A DNA stretch of 64,000 nt from Centrapalus pauciflorus. Lineage: Eukaryota > Streptophyta > Magnoliopsida > Asterales > Asteraceae. The notes under the pieces were generated by a model. That model saw only the letters and a program-made list of their open reading frames with translations. It did no database searches and was not told where the DNA came from. Shown piece by piece: positions 22,760 through 35,590 of the stretch; positions within the stretch are counted from its first letter, which is position 1; every line of letters begins with the position of its first letter. Made by a program: the position numbers and the translations under genes. Where the stretch lies: the NCBI GenBank assembly GCA_020465985.1, contig JAANYP010004395.1:1004501-1068500 (forward strand), written 5' to 3'.

Positions 22760-23060
22760 TAGGGGTGAGCGACGGGTACCATTTCCCGACCCCGAACCGG
22801 TACCGAACCGGTACCGGTACCGACCGGTACCGAATTAATATATTCGGTTCGGTATTCGGTTTTTAAATTAGCTAAAATTCGGTATTCGGTACTCTCGGTT
22901 CGGTATTCGATTTTTAAATTAGCTAAAATTCGGTATTCGGGACCGAACCGGCACCGTATAAAATTATACGGTTCGGTATTCGGTTCTTTCAAAACTAATA
23001 ATTCTGTTTCGGTATTTTCGGGATCGGTACCGGTTCGGTTCGGTACCGAGCTCACCCCTA
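22760..23060. mobile_element. hAT-like MITE made of CGGTTCGGTA words
   Basis: Perfect 11-bp inverted ends TAGGGGTGAGC / GCTCACCCCTA. The interior is almost wholly CGGTATTCGG, GGTACCGGTACC and GAACCG reiterations. No matching 8-bp target duplication (CTTATAAG versus GTCTCCCT), so one side may have been rearranged. Related to 3841-4304 and 31535-31805. Confidence 0.65.
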
Positions 23061-23106
23061 GTCTCCCTCCATCTTCTTTCTTTTTCTTCATATAAAAATA
23101 TTGATC

Positions 23107-23300
<194 letters not shown>

Positions 23301-23695
23301 TATTATTCACATGAGCAAATGAACATAACCATATTATTTACGACGTGTTTATGGATGTAAATGAATAGGTACGTGCTTTTTGTTTGTGTTCGCATATTAA
23401 TTAAATTATATGAATAAATCTTCTATAAGAATGAATTAATGGATGAGATTTGTGAAATTTGGCTATTAGAACCCTATTATAGTTGGTAAATCGGATTTTC
23501 TAAAAACTGAAAAACCAGATTATAATAGCCAAAATCCATAAAACCACTAAATAAATTAACTTGAGGACGTACGTTTTTAGAAAACAATAACATGAAGGGA
23601 CCAAAAGTTAAATTGATTTTTTCTTCATAAATAACCCCTTAATATATTACTAATATAACTATTTGAAAACTTCTTTTTACTGTTCAATGAACAGT

Positions 23696-24250
23696 AAAGC
23701 AAGCTGCCAGGCAGCTGAAGCAGGTAGGTAAGCAGCTGACTTATTTTATTACTTTATATATATTATATAACATTTCTATTTTTCTATGATAACTTTTGAT
23801 ATATTGTATTTATTAAAATTTGAATATATTATTACGATCGCATTATTTTTGTCTACGTTCTGATATAAAATTTATCGTCGTCGGAACCAGTAAAGCAGGC
23901 AGGTAAGCAGCTGACTTATTTTATTACTTCATATATATTATATAACATTTCTATTTTTCTGTGATAACTTTTGATATATTGTATTGTATTAAAGTTTGAG
24001 TATATCATTACGATCGCATTATTTTTGTCTACATTCTGATATAAAATTTATCGTCGTCGGAACGATTTTCGTTAGGCAGCCAGAAATGCAGCTTCCTAAA
24101 TATTTTATTTTATATGTAATATATAATTGTTTTGTTGTTCTAGAAACGTTTGATATTTATATTTTATCAAAATTTCAAATATATCATTATGATCACTTTT
24201 CTTTTATCTACATTTTAACATAAAATTGTATTTCGTCTCAAGCTATTTTA
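23696..24250. repeat. ~175-bp tandem repeat, three units
   Basis: AAGCAGCTGACTTATTTTAT starts the repeat at about 23730 and again 175 bp on. Each unit continues through GATAACTTTTGATATATTG and CATTACGATCGCATTATTTT to AATTTATCGTCGTCGGAAC. A third, more diverged unit follows GGCAGCCAGAAATGCAGC. Weaker relatives are at about 24260-24360 and 31385-31520. Confidence 0.75.
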
Positions 24251-25507
24251 AAATGACAAAATTATAAATTATTTATCTACATTCTAACTGGCCGGCAGAT
24301 AAACGACTAATGTTATTTTATTATTTGTAAGTAATACATTTATAAAGATATAATTTATGATCCTGCTGAACGTGCGGGTAAAACTACCTCGTTAATGAAC
24401 ATTAATGTACTTCTCATTAACCGATCACCTAAACATTTAGTTCATTTAGAACACTGATCCATTTCTTGATTTCTTCTTAAGATAATAATAATATATCATC
24501 GAATTCCTGTAATTTTACAAACACTGCTCATGAATTTAACTTTATCATTTTATATTTTGATAGAAAGACCGAAGCTTCAAAGACTTTTATTTTTTTCGAA
24601 TTAGTAGCATTTTATGTCACAAACTGATATTTTATATTAGATATTACTAATCATCTTAATAAATAATTTTCTTAAGTTACAAAGAGCATTTTGAAAACGA
24701 TATGTATATTAAGAATTGTGTATACATTTTTATTATTTTGAAAACGATATGTATTGTAAGAATTGTGTACACATCTTCAATATTCAGTATATTAGATACA
24801 GAATTACAAGCTTTGTGTAACTTATGACCTACCTTCGGTCAAATATTCAGTTGATAATAATAATATATCATCGAATTCCTGCAATTTTACAAACACTGAT
24901 CCATTTCTTGATTTCTTCTTAAGATAATAATAATATATCATCGAATTCCTGCAATTTTACAAACACTGCTCATGAATTTAACTTTATCATTTTATATTTT
25001 GATAGCTTACGAGGCATCGGCCAAGGATTTGTTTCTAACAATTCTCTTGTATTGTTTATACGGCCGTCCCTAAAGGGAGGGGGTGACAACCCAAGACATC
25101 AGACCATCGATGGACATAATTTTTCAATCAAATCAGTAATGTAATAAACTATGTTTTACTGTTCAATGTTTATATACTCATTATCAATGAAAAAAATCAT
25201 AATATTAAACGATGATAACAATGAAATCAGAAAAATGTCACAAGTTAAGGAAGAATATTATTACCAACATACATAAGATGTGTTATAATAAACAATGAGA
25301 AATTTGTTTTAGTTCTCAATTAGATGCTTCTTGTTTAAATTTCAAATCAAACAACTTAACATAAAAAGTGATCAAACTCATTTAATACATAAATGTTGTT
25401 TTTTTGAAAAGATATAAAAAGACATTACCTTTTTATTTTGTACTAGACGTGGAAATGCTCCGTACCGTGTTGTGTTTAGAACGTGTTGTGTTTAACTATG
25501 TTCTAAG
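24251..25507. other. Intergenic with short direct repeats
   Basis: GATAATAATAATATATCATC plus GAATTCCTGYAATTTTACAA recurs at about 24480, 24853 and 24925. A small GC-rich island at 25060-25110 (CGGCCGTCCCTAAAGGGAGG) is unexplained. No coding region recognised. Confidence 0.5.
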
Positions 25508-25982
25508 TAGGGGTGTTCATAAAATTTCAAATCCGAACATCCGAAATAAAAATCCTAAAATCCGATCTGAAACTATCGGATTCGGATATTAAAATTCCAA
25601 AATTTCGGATATCCGAAAATAAAAAAAACTTTTTAAAAATTTTATATGTCTTTAGTATTGATTATTTACATAATATGTGTATATTTTTTAGTTTTATCTT
25701 GATATTATAGATTTATTAACTAATATTTTATATATTTTAGTTTTTTAATCATTTTTAGTCGTTTTGAGTATAATAATTTTGGATATATTTAATAAGTGAT
25801 ATATTTATTTTTAACATGTATTTGGATATTTGAATTTGTATTTTTGATATTTAAATACTTGATTTAATTTTAAAAAATACGAATGTTCGGATATTTGGAT
25901 AATCCGATATCTGAATCCGAAATTTCATATTCGGATAACAAAAATCAGTATCCGAAATTTCGGATATCTTTGGACACCTCTA
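25508..25982. mobile_element. hAT-type non-autonomous element with 8-bp TSD
   Basis: Ends TAGGGGTGTTC / GGACACCTCTA. Flanks GTTCTAAG (25500-25507) and TTTCTAAG (25983-25990), 7 of 8 identical. The interior is TCGGATATCCGAAA-type words at both sides around an AT-rich centre. No transposase. Confidence 0.75.
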
Positions 25983-27225
25983 TTTCTAAGCCTTGGGAAT
26001 GACAAAGGAGATCTACATCTCGTGTTGTTCTCAACAAAAATATGCACAAACACCACGTGAAGTATTATTTTAATATTTCTAAGTTTTAAAATATCATATG
26101 ATCGAAATGTACCAAAATTTTAATAAAGGTGTTTTTTCCTTTATCAAAATAGTCCATACATTTGAATTAATATTTTTTTGATACACGAAAAACTATTTGT
26201 GCTTGTGACGTAGACACCGGCCTTAGAGCAATCGCTATACTGAAGCCGCCGGCTCATCGGCTTGCCATTTGGCAACTTCCCCGGCCGGAACACCGCCCCG
26301 TTCGCGCAGGCCTGCCCGGCGGCTCCCGTCCAACGGCCCTGCAGCCTCCCACGACTTTTCTCAATCTCTCTCTGAAAATTAATTTGGTTAATAAGTATTG
26401 AGATAAGAAGTTGAAATTGGTGGGTAATTCTAATGTTTTAAAATAAAAATGATGGAGAAAGAAAAGTTGATGTGACGCTGAGGTGTCTAAAATGGTGAAT
26501 TTGGGAGGGGGTGAGTACACCCCTCACTATTAACGAATTTCAAACACGTACGGCATGAGCCTTTATTTTAAAAATAAGAACAAATGACCTTGGAGAGTTG
26601 AAATATAACCCAATATCGAATTTAAAAAATTCAAATCCTTAATTAAGTGTGTTAAGTCACTCACAAATAGTAAGTTAAAATTATGTACCGTGTACGTACG
26701 TATAGTAGCACGGTTGTCAAACACATTTATCCACAGTTTTTCTAGTAGTGTTTAGATATTGTATTATTTTTTCCTTAATTTTATGAAGATTCATAAGACA
26801 AACAAAACTACAACCACATAAACGTCTACAAGGACGAAAATAAACTTAACAAACGATTAAACCAATTAAGCCAATTGCAAACAGAATGAGAGGCCAAACT
26901 AAATAAACCAAAAAAGCAAAATTAAGAAGAGGTACTGCTAGCTAGAAAGAGGAACAAAACCAACTAAAACCAAAAGGGAATGCACCGAAACTTTAAACAA
27001 ACCCCTCCGAACTAAGAACCACATGCTTTTGGAAACAAATATATCCCCTCTGATTTAAGAACCGAAAACTTTACGTACATCTTTTGGTTAGACGATTGTA
27101 CGTAGATCGATCATATGCGCGCTTTGTATAAATGGTTACATGAGTTACAAGATTACGTGATGGACATTTATACATGTTTACAATATATATATATATATAT
27201 ATATTCGATCTCTTACAGTGATTGC
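25983..27225. other. Intergenic with a GC-rich island
   Basis: 26214-26345 is strikingly GC-rich (GCCGCCGGCTCATCGGC, CCCGGCCGGAACACCGCCCC) within AT-rich DNA and is bounded by CACCGGCCTTAGAGCAATCG on the left. It ends near a GGTGAGTACACCCC at about 26510. It may be a MITE or captured fragment. No gene can be supported. The last 100 bp is the expansin 2 promoter. Confidence 0.45.
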
Positions 27226-27232
27226 TATAAAT
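27226..27232 (+). promoter_or_regulatory. Putative TATA box of beta-expansin 2
   Basis: TATAAAT within GCTATAAATT, 52 bp upstream of the ATG. The same decamer occurs upstream of copy 1. Confidence 0.5.
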
Positions 27233-27283
27233 TTTCATAGAATATATATATAGAAACATTTCATTCCTAGATAAATTAAGAAA

Positions 27284-27976
27284 ATGTTAAATAAGATAGT
27301 TTCAACTGATGGTGTTATTGTTGTGATCAGCGTTTTGTGTTTTTGTTTATGTGGTGCCATCACTAATAATACTGGTTTGGCAACATGGTATGGGTCTGAA
27401 ACCGGTTCCGGAAAAGGTAATATATATTCAACTAATCAAATCATCCATCATATATATTAATGTAAATTTCACTTTAATTAATTCCAGATAGTTTGTAAAA
27501 GTTTATTATATAGATATAGTTGATGTATATATATATATATAGGGTCGAGATCCATGGAAAACTATATTAGACTGGAAAACTGGAAAACCATATCAAATGC
27601 ACATGTTCATTATGATAAAATGTTAAATTTCATGTAAAATTATAATATACATATGTTCAAAATTGCATTATGATTAACTAATTCATATCATATACATGTT
27701 CGTTAAGACAAAATGTTTAATTTTATGCAAAAATGCGTAATATACACATGTTCATGCAATTGCACATTTGAACATGTGCATATTGTTATTTTGCATGAAA
27801 TGAAACATTTTATCCAAATGAACATGCAAATTATGTGAACTAGTCAATAATAATGCACATTTGAACATATGTATATTGTAGTTGTGCATTAAATTAATAT
27901 TTTACCTTAATGAACATGTGCATTTAATATGGTTTTCCAGTTTTCCAGTCAAAGATGGTTTTCCATAGATCTTGAA

Positions 27977-28029
<53 letters not shown>

Positions 28030-30076
28030 GTGTGTTCAATGGAAAACCACTATGCACCGGAAAACCGTGGAAACCTACGCATACCGTCCGATTTGATGCA
28101 TTTCATGAAAAACACGGTGGCATGATCGTAAATAAAGTGATACATTTTGATGCATCACGCGGGAAATTAGATGCATCACGCGGGATTTTGATGCACCAAG
28201 CGGGAAATTTGATGCATTTGTGGTGGTGCAGTGCGGTTTTCACAAGTTTTCAGGTGCATTATGCAGAAAGACGGTGTATCACGCGGGAATTCGATGCATC
28301 ACGCGGGAATTGTGATGCATTTGTGGTGGTGCATGGAGGTTTTCCAAAGTTTTCCGATGCATGTTGGTTTTCCATTGAACCCCCCTCTATATAGGGATGA
28401 GATCCATTGTGAACAAGTTATTCGTTGTGAACGTTGTGAACAAATAAAAAAAATACATATAATCATTCATATATATCAACAAGTGTTTGTAATATGATTC
28501 ATATGATTCAAAAGATTCATAGAAGTGTCTATTTAAGATTCAGAACATTCAAAAGGTTCATAGTACGTAGTTTTTATAACAAGATGCATAAGATTCATGA
28601 GATTCGACAAATTAATTGGATTCCATAAAATCCATAGGATCCAATAAGATTAATGAGTTAATAGAAATGTTCGGTAGTATTTTCAACAAGATTCATAAGA
28701 TTCAAAAGCTATTTTATGGTTGTTCACAATGTTCACAACGAATAAAGTGTTCACAAAAGATCCTTAGTCTCTATATATATATATATATATATATATAGAT
28801 GATGATGAACAATTGAACATGCAGGAGCAGCTTGTGGTTGGGAGGAAGATGTGACAGTTCCTCCGTTGAAGTCGATGATAGCTGCTGGAAATGCCAATAT
28901 CTTTTTGAAAGGCAAAGGATGCGGACATTGTTTTCAGGCATCTTAATTATATAACTGGTTATATATTCATATTATTTATTTCTGTTTTCTTTCAATTCTT
29001 TCTTTCTTTTTGCTTTATATATATATCATCGTTAAATGGCATGGCAACATACTTTTTGCACATCTTGAAATTTTTAACGAATTGTATTGTTTAATTTATG
29101 TACTTTTTTAGGAGTTTTTCATAAAATTTTGTTAATTAAAATTTTTTTATGTAAACATTTGATGTGCAGTGATTTTTACAAAACATTTTTAAGTTGAGCG
29201 ACTTTCATGAACACCTTTTAATTTGGTGCAATAACTTATTCAAAAAATACTGAAAGTGTTGATTTTTTCCATGATTTTCCCAAAACTAAAATGAAATTAG
29301 GTGAACATAAGAGAATATAGCATATGTTATGCATAAAGGAAAGGTGGACTCTTTTTGTATCGTTGAATGTAAAATCACACTGCACGAATGGCTAAGACTG
29401 ATCGATGTTGCAAATATGAATATAGATATGGTGTTCTCGACAACCACAATGCACAGGTAAACCAGTTACAGTGACGATTAGCGATGAGTGTCCAGGAAAA
29501 TGTAACGATATTGGTTTTCATTTTGATTTAAGCGGACTTGCTTTTGGTGCAATGGCAAAATCTGGCCAAGAGCACAATCTACGACAATTTGGCCAAGTTG
29601 ATATAAAATACCAAAGGTGTTTACACGTCTTTATCGATCATTCTACCAAATTTAAATCAAATTTTCAGAAAAAAACATCAAACTAGCTAATAATTATTGA
29701 AAAGTATTGGTTAACAAGTTAGCATGGATCATATATATGTGTGTGCAGGGTGCCATGCAACTATGGAGGTGCAAAGATTGCGTTCAAGGTTAGCCCGCGT
29801 GCAAACCCAAATTGGTTCACGATAGCAATCCAATACACAAACGGGGATGGTGGTTTTAGTCGTGTGGAGATAGCACCCGGCGGCACTCAAAACTTTTCCC
29901 CCATGGATAACATATGGGGCGCGGTTTGGAAAAAAGATATAAGTAAACCCGAGACATTCCCGTTTCCGTATTCGATCAGGCTCACCTCTGTTGGTGGGAA
30001 AACCATCGTAGCAAAGGATGTGATTCCAGAAGGTTATGTCCGTGGTAAGAAATACACATCAAATGTCAATTTTTAA
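27284..30076 (+). CDS. EXPB: Beta-expansin, tandem copy 2
   Basis: Exons 27284-27416, 28825-28937, 29426-29616 and 29749-30076 give 254 aa. Exons 2 and 3 are exactly as long as in copy 1 (113 and 191 nt), and all phases agree. The product has a signal peptide (about residues 1-25), TWYG, ACGW, SMIAAGNANIF, CGHCFQ, TISDECPG, HFDLSG, and a CBM63-like domain ending KKYTSNVNF, so it is probably a functional secreted wall-loosening protein. Intron 2 again starts with GC (TTTCAG|GCATCT). An in-frame TAA lies 6 nt downstream, so a later GT cannot be used in frame. The exon 3 acceptor is ATATAG|ATATGG. Intron 1 (1.4 kb, against 161 bp in copy 1) is swollen by three microsatellite-flanked repeats. Start chosen as the first ATG before the hydrophobic leader. 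Confidence 0.9.
27541..27978. repeat. (TA)n-flanked inverted-end element, group D
   Basis: In expansin 2 intron 1. Left AGGGTCGAGATCCATGGAAA.. ACTGGAAAACCATAT, right its inverse ATGGTTTTCCAGTTTTCCAG.. ATAGATCTTGAACC. The interior repeats ATGCACATGTTCA in both orientations. Confidence 0.65.
28026..28390. repeat. (TA)n-flanked inverted-end element, group B copy 2
   Basis: In expansin 2 intron 1. Left GTGTTCAATGGAAAACCACT, right TTGGTTTTCCATTGAACCCC running into TCTATATA. Interior GATGCATCACGCGGGAAAT repeated. Preceded by ~45 bp of (TA)n. Confidence 0.7.
28391..28773. repeat. (TA)n-flanked inverted-end element, group E
   Basis: In expansin 2 intron 1, sharing the TATATAG border with the preceding group B element. 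Left GGGATGAGATCCATTGTGAA, right TTCACAAAAGATCCTTAGTC before (TA)n. Interior ATTCATAAGATTCA words. Confidence 0.6.
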
Positions 30077-30349
30077 GGTAATTAACCATATATATATAGT
30101 ACAGTTGAATTATTGGATTATAAACGATAATTTTATTGTGCTTATTTAAACATTATTCATGTCAATCTTCAATACTAGGGACATGTATGAAGAGCTTATA
30201 TGATATGATATTGAACTTTGTGGCTGTTACATACATACACATATACATAATACGTCCTCTAAATAAAGATAAATGGTTAAAAAAGGCTAACATATATAAT
30301 TGATCTTGTTGTTATATTAAATGACATATAATCTATCTATGTATCTATG

Positions 30350-30750
30350 TATATTAATAAAACAAAATGTTTTTTACCACATGGCATCCTCTCATTGAAA
30401 CAAAATCTCATTTTTCCGCCTAATTTGCCTAATTTAGTTTTTCATTTATACAAGTTAATTAATTGAAAGAAAAATACAATTAGGACTTTTTTTTCTATTT
30501 TATTCTTTGTAACCATAATTATGGTAATTTATAATTTATTTTCAAGTATCATAAACTTAAATAATTATATTTTAATATTTTAGTTTTAATGTATACTTAA
30601 TTAAATTTTTAAATATATCATTTAGAGATTTTTTTTTCCTTTCAAATTTTCTTATAAACTCTTATTTTTAATATACTATTAGTTTATTCTTTTTATAATT
30701 AATACATTTTTTATGTAAAATATCCATGTAATACTTGGGTTTACAAACAT
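30350..30750 (+). mobile_element. Helitron-like relic
   Basis: Starts TCTATGTATATTAATAAAAC and ends with an imperfect hairpin CCATGTAATACTTGGG then CATAGT. Older and more decayed than the adjoining copy. No genes. Confidence 0.4.
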
Positions 30751-30751
30751 A

Positions 30752-31016
30752 GTACCAATCAATGAGTAAATAATATGTCACGTGTCATGCTTTCATTTGA
30801 TTTGTCATGTGTCACACTCTCCTTTTGTCATTTCATCTACTAAATTTCATTTATATTTTAAAGCAAATCAATTATATTCAAATTTTATTTTAATAATTAA
30901 TTAATTAAAATTAAATAATTTCTATTATTCTTAAAATGATAAAGTTATTATATTATACATAGTTTTAAATATTTAGTTTTTAAATTAACACATGTAATAC
31001 ATGGGTAATAATCTAG
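30752..31016 (+). mobile_element. Non-autonomous Helitron, opposite orientation
   Basis: The inverse of 47388-47685: near the left, GAGTAAATAATATGTCACGT. The right end ACATGTAATACATGGGTAAT.. AATCTAG is followed by T. CTAG is at 31013-31016. The 5' TC end is eroded. Confidence 0.6.
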
Positions 31017-31020
31017 TCTA

Positions 31021-31288
31021 AGGCTAAAGTACCAATTTGACCATCCAACTTTTGTTTGATGTTCTATTTTGGGTAAACTGAATAAAACTAATGGCTAAAT
31101 AGATACAAAATATGATCGTTTAGTGGCTAAACCGAGACAATTTTCAATGGTTAAATCGGTAAAAAGAAAGTTTAGTGGCTAAATATGTATACAATAAATA
31201 GTTTAGTGGCTAAATCGAGACAAACAGTAGTTTAATGGCTAAATCGAAAAAAATCTAAAAGTTGTATGGTCAAAATGACACTTAACCC
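31021..31288. repeat. MITE-like inverted-end repeat, copy 3
   Basis: Same family as 578-901: ATTTGACCATCCAACTTTTG... to TATGGTCAAAATGACACTTA ACCC, interior TTTAGTGGCTAAAT. It abuts the Helitron 3' end. Confidence 0.65.
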
Positions 31289-31534
31289 ATAATAAAATGA
31301 TGTATATTCTAGAATGGTGTAGAAGATTTCTAACAAAACCTCTGTATAAGTATATATAGTTTATGACAGATATACATCCTAATGTCATATATCTTCTTCA
31401 CGTTGATATATTATGTTTCATAAAAATCCAAATATATCATTATGATAGCGTTATTTATTATCTACATTTCAATATCAATTTTTTTAATAGTTCCAAACTA
31501 TTTTTAAAATGACAAGATTTTATAGTTTATATTA

Positions 31535-31805
31535 GGGGTGAGCTCGGTACCCGGACCGGTATCGAACTGAAAATCCCGAAACCAAAATAAGAGATGTGGA
31601 AGAACCGAATACGAACCAATTAATTTTATATGGTACCCGTTCGGTATAAATATGACACCGAAACCGAAATAAGAGATTCGGGATGAGTATGGTACCGAAA
31701 CCGTGAGTATCGAAAACCGATTTTTAACTAATTCAAAACCCGAGTACTGGACCGAATATATTAATTCGGTATCGATCAGTACCGGGTCCCGGTTCGGTAA
31801 AAATT
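31535..31805. mobile_element. hAT-like MITE relic with CGGTACCG words
   Basis: Begins TAGGGGTGAGCTCGGTACCC. Interior ACCGAAACCGAAATAAGAGA-type reiterations. The right TAGGGGTG terminus is missing. Relative of 22760-23060. Confidence 0.55.
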
Positions 31806-32550
31806 ACTGACGTGACAGTTTCTTTTTCCAGTCAACATTTGTTTACAGAAATGATAGTTTAACTATTATATGATGTGCACTATTTTGTGCAATTTAAAAG
31901 TACTTTTTGATAATACTTTGTTATTTTGAGCAAATTTAAAACTAATTAAGCAATATTAGAAATTAAAAAAACTGATGACTGGATAAAGTAATTGTCATGT
32001 CAGTAAATTTTACCTTTCAATCCGATACGATTACCTTGATTGACTTGATTTGGAAAATATATTACCTAAAATAGAAAAAAATATTTTTAATATGTTAACC
32101 AAATTGAAAAAACAGTGATAATAGATTACCTTTTGACGTAATTAACCCTTTAAAAAAAGATAACAAAGCAAAAACTAATTTTTAAGACCAATATCGGAAT
32201 TAGTTAGAAACATTAGGGACTAATAATGTAACTATAGAAAAGGTAAAATTGTCATTATAAAAAAAATTAACGGTCAAATGACTGAAATCGCAAGTAAACA
32301 GTGTTTTGAGAGACTCTTTCTGCAATTTTTTAAGTTGAATAACCATTTCTAAAATTTCATATAAACTAGGGGACTATTTTTGTAATTTACTTTCCCATAT
32401 ATAAATCTATATCTCTTCTTAAAAATTAGACCACTAGTAATTCATATCTCAATTCCTTCACACCACATAGTAAAATAAAATATCTAACAAAAATAATACT
32501 CATTTGAAAGTTCGATTTTGTATATCTTTTCTTAGAGTCCGTACAACGTT
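31806..32550. other. Intergenic, no gene seen
   Basis: AT-rich and unique-looking. No coding signal. Confidence 0.45.
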
Positions 32551-32571
32551 TTATATATATATATATATATT

Positions 32572-33734
<1,163 letters not shown>

Positions 33735-33982
33735 ATATATATATATATATAAAGATTTTCAGTTTTTTACCTACCTACTACATACATGATAAATATATAC
33801 GTACGGTACCTTCATTTTTATAGCGAACATAAATATAAACCTGATACACCTGCCTACGTATTTACAGTCCAGTCCACATACGACCTTTTCCACCTTCTAA
33901 TTGTACTAATTGACATCTTTTTATCTTATTCTGCAAACTACTCAATGATCATTTAAGGAATCCATAGAAATCTTGATTCTAA

Positions 33983-34954
33983 TTATATAGTAGACATCCT
34001 CTTGAGCGACTCATAAGTTGTGATCATTGTAGTCGCCGATATCGACATCGATGCCCATCTTGGCCCTAATCCTCGATAACACCCACTCAACCCGCCTTCG
34101 TTTACCACTTTTCTTACCGTCTGCCCGACACTCGCCTTCCCGTTACTAACTTCAACTTGCATTCTTGTCTTGATTGTATCCAATGGCATTGTAACCAACG
34201 CTGAAAAACCGCTCGCTATGGTTGCACTCACTCCCTGCACCGCCACTACCGCTGCTGACGACTCTTCTTTCTTACAACCAATGCCACTCCATATCGACCG
34301 ATGTGCCATGGAGTAAGAAGCCCACCACACGGCGTTTGAAGGAGCGTAAGTCATGATCGAGATATCAAATCCTTTGTACAGTCCCTTAACTCCGTCTCTT
34401 TGAATAATCGTCCGAAACGCATCAATGCCTCCATTGTACATGACTGTATTAAAGGACGGCCTTGTGTTTGCCGTATTCCCACCTTGGACCATTAATCTCT
34501 GGCTCACGACGTCGATTGGAGTCCATACCAACTGTGCAGCCATGGCTGCACTTAAACCGGCTGCAGCGTTTGCAATGGCTGCCGCTTTAACCTCTGAAAA
34601 CCCCATTTTTCGGGTTGTATAACTAAGACTACTCTTGGTCATTTCTAGAGCACCCATGTAAAGAGCTCTAGCTGGAATAGTACCCGTTAAAGCCGTCCCA
34701 AACCCTGTATATAAACCCTTAAATCCTTCGTGTCGTAGAATTGAAGTGGCCATCTTGAAGGAAGGCGTGTGTTTTACGAGAACTTGTTGTCGTGTTTTCA
34801 ATACGAGAACCGGGTATAGCATGCCGGATACACCGGAAAAGAAAGCGGCACCAAGGAAGAAAAACTTGGATTTATCGAGCATGTCCCAGTGGATATCAGC
34901 AGGAAGATGTATGATTTCAACCATTGAATCATCCTCCGCCACTCCCAAACTCAT
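33983..34954 (-). CDS. Mitochondrial carrier, SLC25A44-like
   Basis: An intronless 323-aa protein with the three ~100-residue repeats of the mitochondrial carrier family, which exchange metabolites across the inner membrane. Repeat signatures: P48-V-L50..K53-T-R55 (degenerate, Leu replaces Asp/Glu), TPIDVVSQR (P146, D148, R153) and MPLDTIKTR (P257, D259, K262, R264). Each is followed by the Gly-rich element: HEGFKGLYTGF, RDGVKGLYKGF, EGGLSGCYRGL. The N-terminal HLPADIHWDMLDKSKFFFLGA resembles plant SLC25A44-type carriers, related to branched-chain amino acid carriers in animals. The plant substrate is not established from sequence. Start is the first ATG, upstream of the conserved leader. Intronless structure and length are normal for the group. 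Confidence 0.92.
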   Translation of the reverse strand: MSLGVAEDDSMVEIIHLPADIHWDMLDKSKFFFLGAAFFSGVSGMLYPVLVLKTRQQVLVKHTPSFKMATSILRHEGFKGLYTGFGTALTGTIPARALYMGALEMTKSSLSYTTRKMGFSEVKAAAIANAAAGLSAAMAAQLVWTPIDVVSQRLMVQGGNTANTRPSFNTVMYNGGIDAFRTIIQRDGVKGLYKGFDISIMTYAPSNAVWWASYSMAHRSIWSGIGCKKEESSAAVVAVQGVSATIASGFSALVTMPLDTIKTRMQVEVSNGKASVGQTVRKVVNEGGLSGCYRGLGPRWASMSISATTMITTYESLKRMSTI

Positions 34955-35069
34955 CCTTCCGATCGACGTTCTCTGGTGGCGCGCGGCGGAGGAAAGAGAA
35001 AGAGATTCGGCGAATGGTTTTTTGTTTTTGAGTGAGGAGTGGCCGGAGTGGTGGTGATTATAACTTAAA

Positions 35070-35075
35070 CTTATA
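35070..35075 (-). promoter_or_regulatory. Putative TATA box of the carrier gene
   Basis: TATAAG on the minus strand about 116 bp upstream of the carrier ATG, with a CT-rich stretch downstream. Weak evidence. Confidence 0.35.
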
Positions 35076-35373
35076 GAGAGATAATTAAAGAGGAGGGGGC
35101 AGAAATAGATTTTGCGGCCAAACGGTTTTGGCCATTTGGTTTGTTAGGGGCCAGTTAACATTTCCTTCCAGGGCAAAGGGGTCAATTCGATCAATCATCC
35201 TGTTTACCTTTTATTTTCTTAGTCGACTAGTAAATACTATTAAATAGTAGATTTTTAACGTGTTATAGTCAAATTATTAGTTCTTATTTCTCAATAATAA
35301 TGATCATTGATCAATATATTTTCTATGTTTTATAAAGTATTCTATGAATGTATGGACACATCTAACTATTCAA

Positions 35374-35576
35374 ACCATCAGGGCTTGCCCACCAAGTTTC
35401 CATAAGGGGATTGGGTAAAGTTGTTACCCAGGTTTGATCCTCACTTGAGGCGGATTTTGGGGTTTTTTCCTTCATGTGAACTAATCTAACTAGGAGATTG
35501 TGGTGGAGATCGAACCGGGATCTAGCGGCACTTGGGCCTAGGCTATAACCACCATACCAGCCATTCAAAAAAAAAA
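35374..35576 (+). mobile_element. SINE with 14-bp target duplication
   Basis: Flanked by ATCTAACTATTCAA at 35360-35373 and 35577-35590. Ends in an A tail of about 10 nt. B-box-like GGTTTGATCCTC about 60 nt from the 5' end. An apparent B box on the other strand (GGTTCGATCTCC) is also present, but the A tail fixes the orientation as plus. Confidence 0.75.
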
Positions 35577-35590
35577 ATCTAACTATTCAA

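Noticed and set aside
25060..25110. CGGCCGTCCCTAAAGGGAGG block as an organellar or rDNA insertion
   Set aside because: Too short to match any organellar or ribosomal gene that I can recognise, so left unassigned.
34425..35057. Plus-strand frames across the carrier gene and its leader
   Set aside because: Antisense shadows of the carrier coding sequence and its 5' region.
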